A stretch of 64,000 nt of DNA from NCBI GenBank assembly GCA_946406115.1, contig OX291540.1, positions 9,792,563 to 9,856,562 of the forward strand. Direction: 5' to 3'. A program made the position numbers and the translations under genes. Below, one piece after another: positions 1 through 9,770 of the stretch (its first letter is position 1; every line of letters begins with the position of its first letter). Origin of the DNA: Apoda limacodes (lineage: Eukaryota > Arthropoda > Insecta > Lepidoptera > Limacodidae). Under the pieces are notes generated by a model, which had not been told where the DNA came from, ran no database searches, and was given only the letters and a program-made list of their open reading frames with translations.

Positions 1-330
1 GATTTTCCACCTTTTGCAAATCGGAAGGAGAAATTTAAAAAGTGGTTTGGGACGCTTGAGGTAAAAAAAAATCCAACTCGCACCTTGAATTCTTTACACT
101 GCCATAGAAATGGTTAAATATTACCCTTGTCAGTAGAAAGATTAGCTGTCAATATGGTACGATAATTACTCGGCGGGTCTTGGAACATAGAAGTGTAAAA
201 AGTTCAACTTGACAATTAGGTAATCACCGTCAGACAGCGTTCTAAAACTACTTTTTCAACAAAGACATTGCGTCAAACAGGTTTATTTTTCAACTTTACC
301 GGGCGATTTATTCGGGGGCTTTTGGAACAT
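1..330 (-). repeat. Copies of a dispersed MITE-like repeat (family A), rearranged
   Basis: The first ~177 bases match, in reverse orientation, the repeats at 12110-12330, 18925-19143 and 55380-55588. Shared blocks include the TTTACACTGCCATAGAAA stretch, the phrase ATAATTACTCGGCGGGT, and an end that reads as TGGAACATAG. Bases ~178-330 look like a second, rearranged copy: the first half resembles the forward orientation (GTTCAACTTGACAATTAGG) and the second half the reverse (TTCAACTTTACCGGGCG). There is no coding potential, so this is probably a non-autonomous DNA transposon. The left copy may be cut by the window edge. Confidence 0.6.
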
Positions 331-352
331 GGCCTAAGTAGCTTGTAACTGT

Positions 353-732
353 TTAAGAGGATACAATTCGCGGCGCCTCGCAGAGGGCTTCATACAAACG
401 AATTTCTCATCTGTTTTTGATATTTACTGATCAATCACTGTGAAATTCCTTCTTAGTCGTAATCCCAAGCCGAATAGCTACGTCTGTGGTTTTCCAAAGT
501 CATATAAAGAGTTTTTACAAACTAGAAATCTTTTTTGAAACCATTAGTGTGAAAAACTAGAATCCTGTATAACTTTTGAACTATAAAATTTAACAACTGG
601 CACACTACAGACCTAGTTATTTATTCCTAGAACATGTCTTCAAAATGTCGTGGTGTTTGATATAAGAGAAAAAAGTGAGGAATTCGTTTGTATGAAGCAC
701 GCTGAGAGGGGCTCCGAATCGTATTCTCTTAA
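353..732. mobile_element. piggyBac-like MITE with TTAA ends and ~55-bp inverted repeats
   Basis: The sequence is bounded by TTAA at 353-356 and 729-732. Just inside, the two ends are inverted repeats over about 55 bases: GAGGATACAATTCG on the left, and GAGAATACGATTCG read from the right on the other strand. Both sides share the block TTCATACAAACGAATT. The ~260-bp interior has no open frame. TTAA target duplication is the hallmark of the piggyBac superfamily, so this is best read as a non-autonomous piggyBac-type element. The family assignment is inferred from the target site alone. Confidence 0.7.
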
Positions 733-1197
733 GATTCGTTCAAAGAGAATGTAAGAACTACGTTTTTGATTCGTTAGTGGAGAACCGAAATCACAGACTT
801 ACATATTAATAGAATTAAACGCAGTTTTACACTCAATAAAAGTTCAAGAAGTAAATTCGGTAGGTACAAAATATAACTATAATTTGTGAAGTAAATAATA
901 GATGAATCCGGCACAGATAATATATAACAAATCAAAGTGATTTTTTTTTTTTTTCTGCATATCTATGCAGTTGGCTGTTGTAGTCATTACTGCTTCAACG
1001 GGCTTTTTGGGGCGAGACTCTGAAGGAGCCTCAGCCCATATAGCGCCCAACGCTCAAGGGCTCCCCGCGGCGGAAATCTCGGCTTGGGTTGTCGCTCTCG
1101 GGGGATCAAAGAGAATATAATCACTACGTTTTATAACAGATAAGAAAATATAATCACAGACTATGTACAAAGAGAATATAACCACTATGACTATGTA
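733..1197. other. AT-rich intergenic stretch with short degenerate repeats
   Basis: No gene is seen. Variants of the phrase AAAGAGAATATAATCACTA occur at about 1111, 1134 and 1160, with a weaker one near 734. A GC-richer patch at ~1000-1095 resembles no coding frame. Confidence 0.4.
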
Positions 1198-1350
1198 AGG
1201 CATGATTTTTAAGCTTTTGCGATTGCATTTGCTTGCGTGCTATCTCTGACTGTTTAGTTGATAAACTTATTTGTTATCCTGCTTTCAGTGTGACACGATT
1301 GCCAAATTTGCTAAATTTGCGAGCAATTGTAAGACAAAAAAACAGGCATC
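1198..1350. repeat. Dispersed repeat B, copy 1
   Basis: This stretch matches 11918-12090 in the same orientation with moderate divergence. Shared blocks include TTTTGCGATTGCA, GTGCTATCTCT, TTTGTTATCCTGCT and AAATTTGCGAGC. It has no coding sense and the element class is unknown. Confidence 0.55.
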
Positions 1351-1616
1351 TTGGATAGAATTTGGACTACGTAGACCACTGACCTCTAATAGTACCCACT
1401 GGACTGACTTTTCTATAAAAATGACAGCTAGTTTTGTGTGTGTGTCAATTTGAAACGCCACCGCGAAAGTCTCAGGGAACAAATTTTGACGTATATTGTT
1501 TACGGCTGCCTTGGAAGATTGAAAAAAAAAATCATTAAACTTTGCTAAATTAACTTAATTTGTCGGTGTGTTAGAGAGTTTTTTGAATTTATTTGTTTAA
1601 TATCGAGATAACAAAT

Positions 1617-1678
1617 ATGAAAAAATGTGTCTTTTGCAAACGTTGCTACAAAAAGGGGAGTAATACGTCGTTTCACAG
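1617..1678 (+). CDS. THAP-domain-like first coding exon (orphan)
   Basis: An ATG opens a 20-codon run, MKKCVFCKRCYKKGSNTSFH, followed by AG and a good donor (GTACGT) at 1679. The spacing C-x2-C then SFH(R) is the start of a THAP zinc finger (C2CH), whose first exon in insects often ends at this point. The reading continues in phase 2 after the donor. No matching downstream exon, which would need the FP, second Cys/His pair and AVPTIF-type motif, was found within the next kilobases. The exon is therefore either orphaned, part of a decayed transposon, or spliced far away. A chance match cannot be excluded at this length. Confidence 0.4.
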
Positions 1679-1923
1679 GTACGTGCATTTAGTGTTTGTT
1701 TTTATTCAAAATTGATGTAACATTTATATGTTAACCATCTGATTCAATCAGAAATTGTTATTGCAATACTATATTAACAGTCCAGTATTGAATTTCGACA
1801 AAATTCATATTTATTTTTGATGTTTAGAATTTGCTAGTGATTCAAAGAGGTCATAATTTTAATATCGATATTAAGAAATTAGAAATTGTACTATTTAGAA
1901 TATTGTAAAACGCAGTCAGGTTC

Positions 1924-2274
1924 CTATTTCGATACTGGCATACCTTCAACTTGGAAGCAGGATGTTGATATATTTGAAGCCTTTGTCTGTCTGACTTGTC
2001 TTTCTTTGTGGCATCGTAGCTTCAAAATGTATCGATAAATAGATTTCAATATAGTTTTTCTCATACGCGGGTTATCATGAACTAGTGAGACAAACGTATA
2101 GTGGAATTCAAGCCACTTATTATAACGACCACTAAATCGAGGAGGTTTTATAGCATAAAGCTTGACATCACTGTTATCCATCACTGGATTTAAGGCACAA
2201 CTATGAGTTTCGAAATCTTTTGTTACAGGATTTACATACCTTGTCATCCGTGGAGTGGCCCTTCTCGTGGTCAT
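1924..2274 (-). pseudogene. BEL/Pao retrotransposon gag fragment
   Basis: On the - strand an open stretch contains LYAIKPPRFSGRYNKWLEF followed by FVSLVHDNPRM. This is the conserved core of the BEL/Pao Gag-like region (the DUF1759 pattern: a proline-rich lead, F-x-G, W-x-x-F, then a 'SLVH-N' block). The protein is truncated at both ends with no protease or RT nearby, so it is a small relic. The start assigned to this frame is arbitrary. Confidence 0.6.
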
Positions 2275-2579
2275 TAAAGGCCCAGCGATGGCGATCTAGA
2301 CCTAAACGCAGGAAATGAATATCTGACTGTCTCTACAGGTGTCCTGGAGGTGCATGGCTGGCTTAACAAACTCAGCTGTGAAGCCATACTCTTCGGCGAC
2401 AAGACTACCCCTCTTTAAATTACGTTCAACATCCTTTAACAGTCATTTAGCAAATTTGCTTTTGAAGTATTTAAGTTCTCAATCGTCCACTAATATTTCA
2501 ATTTACTCTTATTCGTATTAAAATCTGAATAAACTGTTTCTATACGAGATATGCGAGTTTTAATTTGACACAAGTCTAC

Positions 2580-3331
2580 TGCTGAAATAATTGAATTTGT
2601 AAACGTTTCTATTTATTTAGAACTACGCTACTTTATCATAAAGCAGTTCGAACCATTTATCTAGTAGGAGGGTGACATAGAAAACAGGGACCATATTTAA
2701 TGAGGAAATGGCTTCTAAAGTGCCGGGTTTTAATTAATAGAGTTTATGAAAAACGCGTTTTTTTCCACACAGTCACAATACCTTCTTCACATATAGGAGT
2801 TCGAAACAAAAAAATATGGTCCAGGTTGGGCCACGTCAATCAGGTTCGATTAAATCGAAAGGTGTCGACAATTCTCACCAGCAATTTTTTTTAGTAAAAA
2901 ACCTAGAGCTAGTAGTAAATGGCAACACTGTTGAATGTTCTGAAAACCGCCAAAGAGTTTTTCTGTTGTTGTTGGGTTAAAGAACTGTCTATTTCTAAAA
3001 AATAATAAAACGATATATCAGATATAATGTCGACTTGCGGACATCCCTAATTTTAGTTCTACGAACTCTCGTACCTGCCTACAGCGCCAAAATGGCGTTA
3101 TTCAAATAAGCACAAAAAACGTTTGACAGCAGCTAGTCCAGTGGGTAGTAGTAGAGGTCAGTGACGTAGACAGATAAACCTACTAGAATAATCACAAACA
3201 ATTAACTCTCGTTAAAACTCCAAAATAATGAAAAAGAACATATTCACCACAGCTTAGCACCAAGAGCGCGTTCGTTTTGGGATGCAGAATCATTATTTGT
3301 CATCTGTCCGTTTTGCATTGGTGGTTTAAGT
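2580..3331. other. Intergenic, no gene seen
   Basis: AT-rich sequence. A short + strand open frame at 2700-2894 has no recognisable motif and poor coding character. The right inverted repeat of the candidate THAP-type element lies at 3128-3175. Confidence 0.4.
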
Positions 3332-3896
3332 TAGAGTCTGTCTAATGAAAGCTGATAGTGGCATTTTGGAGAGTTGGCAACTTTGAGAAAAAAACGTTTT
3401 TGGTTGTCATAACCTCTATTACACATTTTCGAATATATTATTGAAATATATCCGTATAATGCCTAAATCATTAAAAAGTGGTACTAGAAAGTAGTTGTAC
3501 ACTATGATTACGAGATTTAAGGATGTAAAAAGTGAAATGGACACTGTATTTAACAAAAAAACAGCAATGTTTATGTTTGATCTCTAATACAATAGGTAAG
3601 GTTTTGATACTTTATAGTTTTTCTGTAGTGTTGGAAGTATGTTGAGTGAGGTACTGATCAAGGATGGTGTTTAGTAGTTAATTGAGGTTCTTAAATTGTG
3701 AAGTGATAGAATTTAATCTGCGATTTTTACAGATTAAATATTCAATTTACAAATTTTCATGTCACTTATATTGAAAAAGGTTTATAACATCATGGATATA
3801 AGATCACAACAAGAACGTTAAAAGAATCAGGTTGGGATGTATAACAGAGAGCACTTCGGTAAAAAGAACTTCCAGTTACTGCTGATTCATTAATAA

Positions 3897-4590
3897 CTAG
3901 CTTTTGCCAGCGGCTTCGCCCGCCCTAAATTTGGTTATCGGCATAGGATTCTTACGTCAACTCCTCAATTATAAAAAAAAATATAGAAGGTAAAATATTT
4001 TTAAATAATACGTAACGCCCTTCCCATGATAATGATTTTGCTGCAACGTTATTTTAAAACTGCGATGTCTCCTAAGACATTCATTGAAATCGAATGATGA
4101 ACAGTGCAATTTTGTTTAAAATTAAATGCTTGTGATGAAAAACGTATTTATTTGGATAAAGATTAATATCATGTTTATAAAAACACCTTCATGAATAAAA
4201 ATGAATGAACAATGCATTATTTTAGAATAAATATGGTAAGCATAAAAAAGGTTACAGTGAGCCAACCTTAAAATAAAGATATATGCTGTCGCGGATTTTT
4301 TTTTAGAACTTTTATAGGGAAACAATTCTATCATACATGATTTTTGCGAAACTTTAACCGTTTACGCAGCGCACGCAGCGGAAGCTCTCAAAAGGATAAA
4401 AAAAACCCGATTTTGAAACATTTTTCATTAGTGCTCCGCTCCTATTTGTGTTAGCGTGAAGATATATAGCCTTTAACCTTCCTCGATGAATGGGCTATCC
4501 AACACAAAGAATTTTTCAAATCCGACCAATAGTTCCTGAGATTAGCGCGTTCAAACAAACAAATTCTTCAGCTTTATATATTAGTATAGA
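3897..4590 (-). mobile_element. Helitron, non-autonomous, 694 bp
   Basis: Read on the - strand it begins TCTATACTAATATATAAAGC and ends GCAAAAGCTAG. This matches the Helitron end rules (5' TC, 3' CTAG) and lies between A and T with no target duplication. Near the left edge on the + strand is the block GCCCGCCCTAAATTTGG, shared in inverted order with the Helitron at 24280-24578. It interrupts the 5' side of the transposase gene of the surrounding DNA transposon, so it is the younger insertion. It carries no Rep/helicase frame. Confidence 0.7.
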
Positions 4591-4591
4591 T

Positions 4592-5783
4592 ATGGTTCAT
4601 ACAGGTGCTCTGGTTGATAATTCTAATAGTCTGGAGGTAATCAAACAATCTGTTGAAGAGCTTCAAGGGCTTGAAGAGTCTGAAGTGATCCACACAGAAA
4701 GTCAATACTTGGCTAAAATTTCTTCTATGACAGGTTCGTGATTTTTTTTTAATTGACTATTTACTTGATGTCATTCTTTGTTGCTTCATTTTGTAGACAC
4801 ATAATTATGTGTTATCTTTAGTTTCATGTTTTTAAAGGGTTCTCTAGTATTATTTTTTCGACAGGTGTTAGTGTGGCTACTCTATAGAAAATAAAGAAAG
4901 AAAGCAAAACTAACAGTGGAGACTGGAATACCCCTGGGAAAAAACGATCTCACAAACCTACGGTTTCTAATTTAGACAGTTTTGATATAAATGCTATACG
5001 AAACAAAATAAATGAGTTTTATCGTGTTAAGAAACAAATTCCTACTTTAAGAAAACTGGTGGCAGAACTCCGTGAATCAATTATTCACGCAGGCTCTGAA
5101 CAAGGATTTATACCAAATGCGTTTTTGATTTTAAGTACAAAATCTAAACTGGCTGACTATCATCATGATATGAATGCCTCCAATTTTATGAAATGGCTGA
5201 AGGAGAAGCTCATACCAAATTTGCCAAAATAAAGTGTGGTTGTAATGGATAATGCAAGTTACCATGTCAAACAAATTAATAAGCCACCCTCTTCACAAAC
5301 TAGAAAAGAGGTAATTAGAAACTGGCTAAGACAAAATGGAATTTCTTTTGAGGAGGTCAACACAAAAGCAGAACTCTTGTGCTTAGTTCGTGACAATAAA
5401 ACTGCGCCTCTTTATGAAGCCCAAGAACTACTAAAACAACATGGCCATGGAGTGTTAAAGCTGCTTATAATTGCGACTTAAATGCCATAGAAATAATAGG
5501 GAGTTTGGCTAAGCGCAGGGTTGCCAGCAAAAATATAGGGGTGCCAGCAGGGGAGATGGAAAAACTTATCACAGAAGCTTTTTCTACAGTTACTGCAGAA
5601 GAATGGAAAAAATGTACACGCCATGTTATACATATTGAAGATAATTATAAAAGAAAAGACAGGCTATTAGAAGATGAATTAGAACCATTCATCATAAATG
5701 TTGGTAATGATTCTGATAATCACAGCATTAGCTCATTAGATACCATTGCATTTTTGGAATCCGATTTTGATTATGATTCTTGA
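4592..5783 (+). pseudogene. Tc1/IS630-type DDE transposase, intron-containing, inactivated
   Basis: Exon 1 (4592-4733) and exon 2 (from 4865) join in phase across a short intron (donor GTTCGT, acceptor ..TTTTTCGACAG) to read ..SSMTGVSVATL. The body includes a helix-turn-helix-like N-terminal part, the strand VVMDNASYH (second catalytic Asp) and AAYNCDLNAIE (final Glu), then an acidic C-terminus ending DFDYDS. Defects: stops at 4885-4887 and 5230-5232, a one-base frameshift near 5459, and an apparent internal deletion just after LVAELRESI that removes the segment carrying the first catalytic Asp. Similar intron-bearing transposase-like proteins are common in insect genomes. This copy cannot encode an active enzyme. 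Confidence 0.7.
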
Positions 5784-6138
5784 CTTACTTGATTCTTTTT
5801 TAATTTAAGACACATTACGCCCTTGTCTTTGGCTCGAGCTACAATTCAGCATTGAGTGTATTGACACGCGTTTTATACCTTTTTTTTATCAGACATGGGA
5901 GGAAAAAAAGCTTAAACTTTTTTTTGTTCATAAAATATTTTACAAAAAAAAAGCGGCGGATTTTTTCCGCGCAGCGTTTGTGGTTAAATAAGCTAGGCGC
6001 GCTTATTTTTCACATTTCGCAGGGGAATCAAAACCGATAGGGCCCATGGTAGACCTAGAATCGTGAAATTTGGCATTGACAAATAAGGGAAACATCGGTG
6101 TTTGAGTCCGACTCGCACTTGGCCGGTATTTTGCCTAC

Positions 6139-6280
6139 AAAGCTTAGTGTTAACAGCTCTAGTTTTTTTTAATTGTTTTCACGATCATATACGTAAAAAA
6201 AGCTTTCATATACGTAAAAAAAATATTATCAATCTCGTTTTTTCCAACTAAGCTCAGTGTTAACAGCTCTAGATTTTTAA
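6139..6280. repeat. Subterminal duplicated motifs of the DNA transposon
   Basis: The phrase GTGTTAACAGCTCTAG occurs twice about 110 bases apart (6147 and 6257). Between them CATATACGTAAAAAAA is tandemly duplicated (about 6188 and 6209). Repeated subterminal motifs like these often serve as transposase binding sites, but that role is only inferred here. Confidence 0.5.
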
Positions 6281-6325
6281 ATTTGTCGTTCTTTCTCACT
6301 ATCAGCTTTCGTTAGACAGACTCTA

Positions 6326-7069
6326 TTTTTGTTATCTTGAAACTTTTGCCATCAAAAATTGAAACTTTAGATCCATGTCTGGAGGTGGGTTTTTTGTAAT
6401 AATCTGTCAAACTTCCTAAACATATTAATTGTTTATGGTAGTGTGTATGTGTTTTAACGTAGGATGTGTATGTCAACCGTTCGTTTTGCAACCAAAAATT
6501 GTGTTAGTAACGTTTCAAAGCTACACAAACGATAAGTGTCGATGGCAAAACTGGCGTTGTCAAAAGTGTGAAAAGTATCAATCGTGAGAACTCTTAATCC
6601 CAAAACGAACGTGCCACCATCTAAAGAGACTAACGTTCATGATGACCAAGATTTCTCTATTTTCGCCGGGATAAAGTTTATTGCATTTTTAGTTACCTAT
6701 ATTTTGTTTTATACTCTGTTACAGACAGAATGCACGCAAATTAACTTTTGTGTTTTGATTAAAAATCGTAATTGAACATGGTTGTTTTGAAAAAAATGCT
6801 GTTGGACCGGCGATAGGATCGTAGCTTACTCTGTGCGCGACGTCACGGCAGTCAGTCATAATCTTTGACACGGTGCGACTGCCACATTCTTTGTTGAGAT
6901 AATTATAATTGAGTTCAGTTTGAGTGAAACCAATTACAACAATATTCATAGACACCACACCACATATTTACACAAAAACGTTATACAAACAACTGACGCC
7001 AATAAGGGGTAAGTCTTTGTAATTATAACTTGTGACCTAATTAATTAAGGGCTACGTTGGCCCAGTTTT
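6326..7069. other. Intergenic, no gene supported
   Basis: An open frame at 6584-6775 starts with GTG and contains a hydrophobic run (IKFIAFLVTYILFYTLL). It has no homology that I recognise and no splice context that clearly supports it. Confidence 0.35.
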
Positions 7070-7143
7070 TGGTAGCAGAGCGTGGTTACGATCCTCGGAC
7101 CTCTGGGTTATGGGCCCAGCACGCTTCCACTGCGCAATCTGTT
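7070..7143 (-). pseudogene. tRNA-Met (initiator, CAT)-like sequence, degraded, with encoded CCA
   Basis: On the - strand the bases read like animal initiator tRNA-Met from the D arm to the 3' end: GCGCAGTGGAAGCGTGCTGG, anticodon loop GCCCATAAC with CAT, then GAGGTCCGAGGATCG and GCTCTGCTA. The acceptor 5' strand has at least two mismatches and one base is missing between acceptor and D stems, so it is unlikely to be functional. CCA directly follows the discriminator base. Nuclear tRNA genes do not encode CCA, so this may be a reverse-transcribed tRNA, or a primer-binding site of an LTR element copied together with its primer. Confidence 0.6.
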
Positions 7144-7805
7144 TTTGCAGATGTTTGTGTATGTCTGTTCTGACTGTACTTGTATTGTTTGTAGTATCCG
7201 CTCGAGGGGGCGCTCTGTGGTAGAAAACGTAATCCCGTAGTTCGGTTCTAACGCAGTCTCCCGCTGCTACCACGCGACGGGGCTTCAAACGATGACACGT
7301 AAACATGTAACTTCACTGAATGTCCACACCACCAAAGACAATAATGTTCAAAAAATGTTCTTGCCTGGCTATGTCCAACTGACAAATTTCTTATCTAATT
7401 TGTAATATATCGAAAGCGCGTGAGCTACGTAACCGTACGTCGCCGCTGGTATTTCTGGACTGACTGGCGCGCACATTCTTTTCAGAACATGGTCGTGGTC
7501 GGTCCTTTTTTAGATTTTCGTAGAATACAGGACATTGAAATTTATGCGAGACATATTGTAACATTTTACCAACTCTAACCTAAAGATTTTGAACTGCTAA
7601 CCATTTGTATACAACCATTGTAGTTGCATCTCTCGAGACGAATCGATGATTTCACTTTTAGGAATTTCGTCCCTCTTTGGGACTATTTCTGTTAAATCAT
7701 TAGTACATACATCTTTAGAGATTAGGGCTATTTTTGTGGTATTTTTGAGAATAAAGGGTAAAAAAATTTCAGTGGAAATCGTAATACCATATTAGCTTCA
7801 CCATT
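7144..7805. other. Intergenic, no gene seen
   Basis: Mixed-composition sequence with no frame of coding character. An open frame antisense to 7052-7306 is only the shadow of the tRNA-like sequence. Confidence 0.35.
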
Positions 7806-7807
7806 CG

Positions 7808-7907
7808 AGACGAAGCAAACCTGTTGTCTCTTTCTAACTTTTTAATGATCATAATCAAACAAAGCGGTGGAAGTTGTTAGAAAGAGAAAAGCGACAACAG
7901 TTTTGCT
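7808..7907. repeat. Imperfect inverted repeat (small MITE or hairpin)
   Basis: GACGAAGCAAACCTGTTGTC followed by TCTTTCTAAC on the left is mirrored at about 7870-7906 by GTTAGAAAGAG...GACAACAGTTTTGC. Most of the ~30-base arms pair, with a few mismatches and a short gap. The loop is ~35 bases. Confidence 0.5.
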
Positions 7908-8699
7908 TTGTCTTTTCTGAAGGATGGTCAATTTGTGAGGCAATTGCGCAGTCCATAAGACAGATTACAGGACTCAAAATCTATGGGTTCACTTAACCAG
8001 TCAAGCGTCCCCATACTAAGGAAATTATCCGCCCTTGCCGCATACAAACGGACATACACCTAACTTTATTATGTTTATTCCTCTTTATTTATTTTTAGGT
8101 ATGTTCCCTAATATATACAGTATGAAAAAAAGGAATAAGAATAAATTTATGATAAATATAATAAGTAATAATAAATTTATTTACTAAAAAAATACATAGT
8201 TTTTTATATATAGCACATAACCAGGGGTCAAAATAAACTTTATGCTACTGTTAATAAAATCCAAAATCCAACTCAAAATGGGGCAATATAAATGGCGGCC
8301 GGATCAAATTACCAAAACAATTTCTGATAAAAAAATATTAAACGCACAAAATATTGTCCACCCAAAAATACTAGAACGTAGGACAGGCCATTGGCTTCAC
8401 TTCTGAATACTTACAATTAGCCTGTCTGATAAAAGTCCTCCTTAAAAAACTCCCCCGCGATACAAAACGCTTAGAGACCACTGTGGTCTCTAGGACGCGT
8501 AACGGGTTAAATCAACACTAGTGTAACAACTATATAGTGCAGCAAACTTTTCTGACTTAGTGTCTGTTGCTAATGACTCGTAACTTCGACGCATCTAGTT
8601 AGAACTGAGTTTCTTTTGGAACGGTTCTAGTCATAACCCTACACGACTTTTTGAACACTTCCCAGTATTAATTATTAAAATATATTTTTTGAATGAGTT
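7908..8699. other. Intergenic, no gene seen
   Basis: AT-rich, without coding frames or recognised elements. Confidence 0.35.
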
Positions 8700-8701
8700 C
8701 T

Positions 8702-8935
8702 TCACAGCCTAGTTGGTAGTGTGGACAGCTGCTATGCAGAGGGTGAGGGTTCGATTCCCGCACTGGAGAAACATTAATGTGATAAACATTTATGTTCCAA
8801 GCTGATAATTATCAGAATAAAGGTAAATTGGTAGAATAAAATAAGTAATAAAAAAAATTATAGATTGTCGTTTAGAACAATAAGTATAAGATAAGACTAT
8901 AGACATATATTATGTTCCTAACACTGTTAAAAAAG
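8702..8935 (+). mobile_element. tRNA-derived SINE
   Basis: The head has RNA polymerase III boxes: an A box-like TAGTTGGTAGTGTGG and a perfect B box-like GGTTCGATTCC about 40 bases later. The downstream body (AACATTAATGTGATAAACATT..) matches the opposite strand of the SINE at 22826-23435. The element tails off into AT-rich sequence. The 3' end is approximate. Confidence 0.65.
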
Positions 8936-9770
8936 ACTCTCTGTGATAATTTTTAATTATGTTCCGTCCCAAGTCCAATAATATTAAAATTAATAGCTCT
9001 CTGACTGCTCTTAATACGCTTCATCTAAGGTTTGCTATCCAGATACAAAGTAAATGTGATTATGCTGACACTCTAGGCAGGCATTTGCCGCATATTTGCT
9101 TTGTCTCTTTGTGCAGAACGTTTAATTTTGGGCATTCAACGATAAATATTATAACATCTGTCTGTACGGATTAACGTCTCAATTTAAATCTTTAAAAAAT
9201 ATTCTTCGATTTGTTATCCTTAATAAATAATGTCAATATTTTTAAATGTATTGTCACAGTTGCAACTGTCTTGAGTATTTTGTCTACATTATTGCAGGTG
9301 CTACTGCAGCTGTCACAGAAAATGACTTTGGGAATGGAGCAACATATATCGACAGATGAGGCAAAAATAGTAAGTTTGGATTTACTAATTATATGAACAG
9401 TGGGCAGCAAATCGTAGTTTACAATAAATTCTAGTTGAACATGAATATTGCACGATTAAATTGTTTATTGAGTTATGTTACAATGGTTTTGTTTACAGTG
9501 ATCTAAAGTCTGCTGCACAGTGTAGAAGCTAGCAAAAATTTAATATAGGGCTCAGTTTCCTGGAATCATTAGGCAATTTGTAACGGGGCCTAGTCACCTA
9601 GTTATGGTTCATAAAATAAGATTCTCTATTATCTCCCCCTGACATTAGGTGCAACCGCTTTAGAATACAAAATTTGGACCCTCGTAAGAGTAGTTTTCGA
9701 ATCTTAAAATTACCTATGGTGATTTTTATTTTCTGCCTTGCCTGAAACTTAGCCTATTCAAATTTTGAAA
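8936..9770. other. Intergenic, no gene supported
   Basis: Short open frames at 8959-9174 and 9192-9410 lack motifs and overlap one another on opposite strands, as expected of chance frames. Confidence 0.35.

Larger units (their letters stand above)
1365..3175. mobile_element. Possible THAP-type DNA transposon remnant bounded by inverted repeats
   Basis: The bases at 1366-1410 and 3128-3175 are inverted copies of one another. The left reads CACTGACCTCTAATAGTACC and the right, on the opposite strand, CACTGACCTCTACTACTACC, each followed by CACTGGACT. Weaker similarity continues inward for several tens of bases. A THAP-like first exon (1617-1678) and a BEL/Pao gag scrap (1924-2274, reverse) lie between them. 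P elements and relatives carry THAP domains, so a decayed P-type element later hit by other insertions is possible. The inverted repeats are visible; the superfamily is inference. Confidence 0.35.
3332..6325 (+). mobile_element. Tc1/IS630-like DNA transposon, ~3 kb, with TIRs and TA target duplication
   Basis: TAGAGTCTGTCTAATGAAAG at 3332 and its inverted copy ending at 6325 agree at 28 of 29 positions. Each outermost dinucleotide is TA, consistent with a TA target-site duplication around an element of 3334-6323. Inside is a broken DDE transposase gene (4592-5783) in + orientation. A Helitron (3897-4590, reverse) is inserted just before its first recognisable codon. A MITE-like tail (about 5990-6135, ending in CTCGCACTTGGCC) is also nested. 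TA targets and the transposase type place it in the Tc1/mariner/IS630 superfamily. The short TIR plus intron-bearing transposase is less usual there. Confidence 0.75.

Noticed and set aside
1111..1190. Possible tandem array of AAAGAGAATATAAYCAC
   Set aside because: Only three degenerate units with uneven spacing; not a CRISPR or a true satellite.
4490..4741. 83-codon open frame taken as one protein
   Set aside because: Its first third is Helitron sequence and the rest is the transposase; the ATG at 4592 and the donor at 4734 explain it better.
6584..6775. 63-codon frame with a possible membrane helix
   Set aside because: Starts with GTG, no homologue recognised, no supporting splice signals; composition alone is not enough.
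7052..7306. 84-codon open frame on the - strand
   Set aside because: It runs through the tRNA-iMet-like sequence and a GC-richer flank, with no protein motif.
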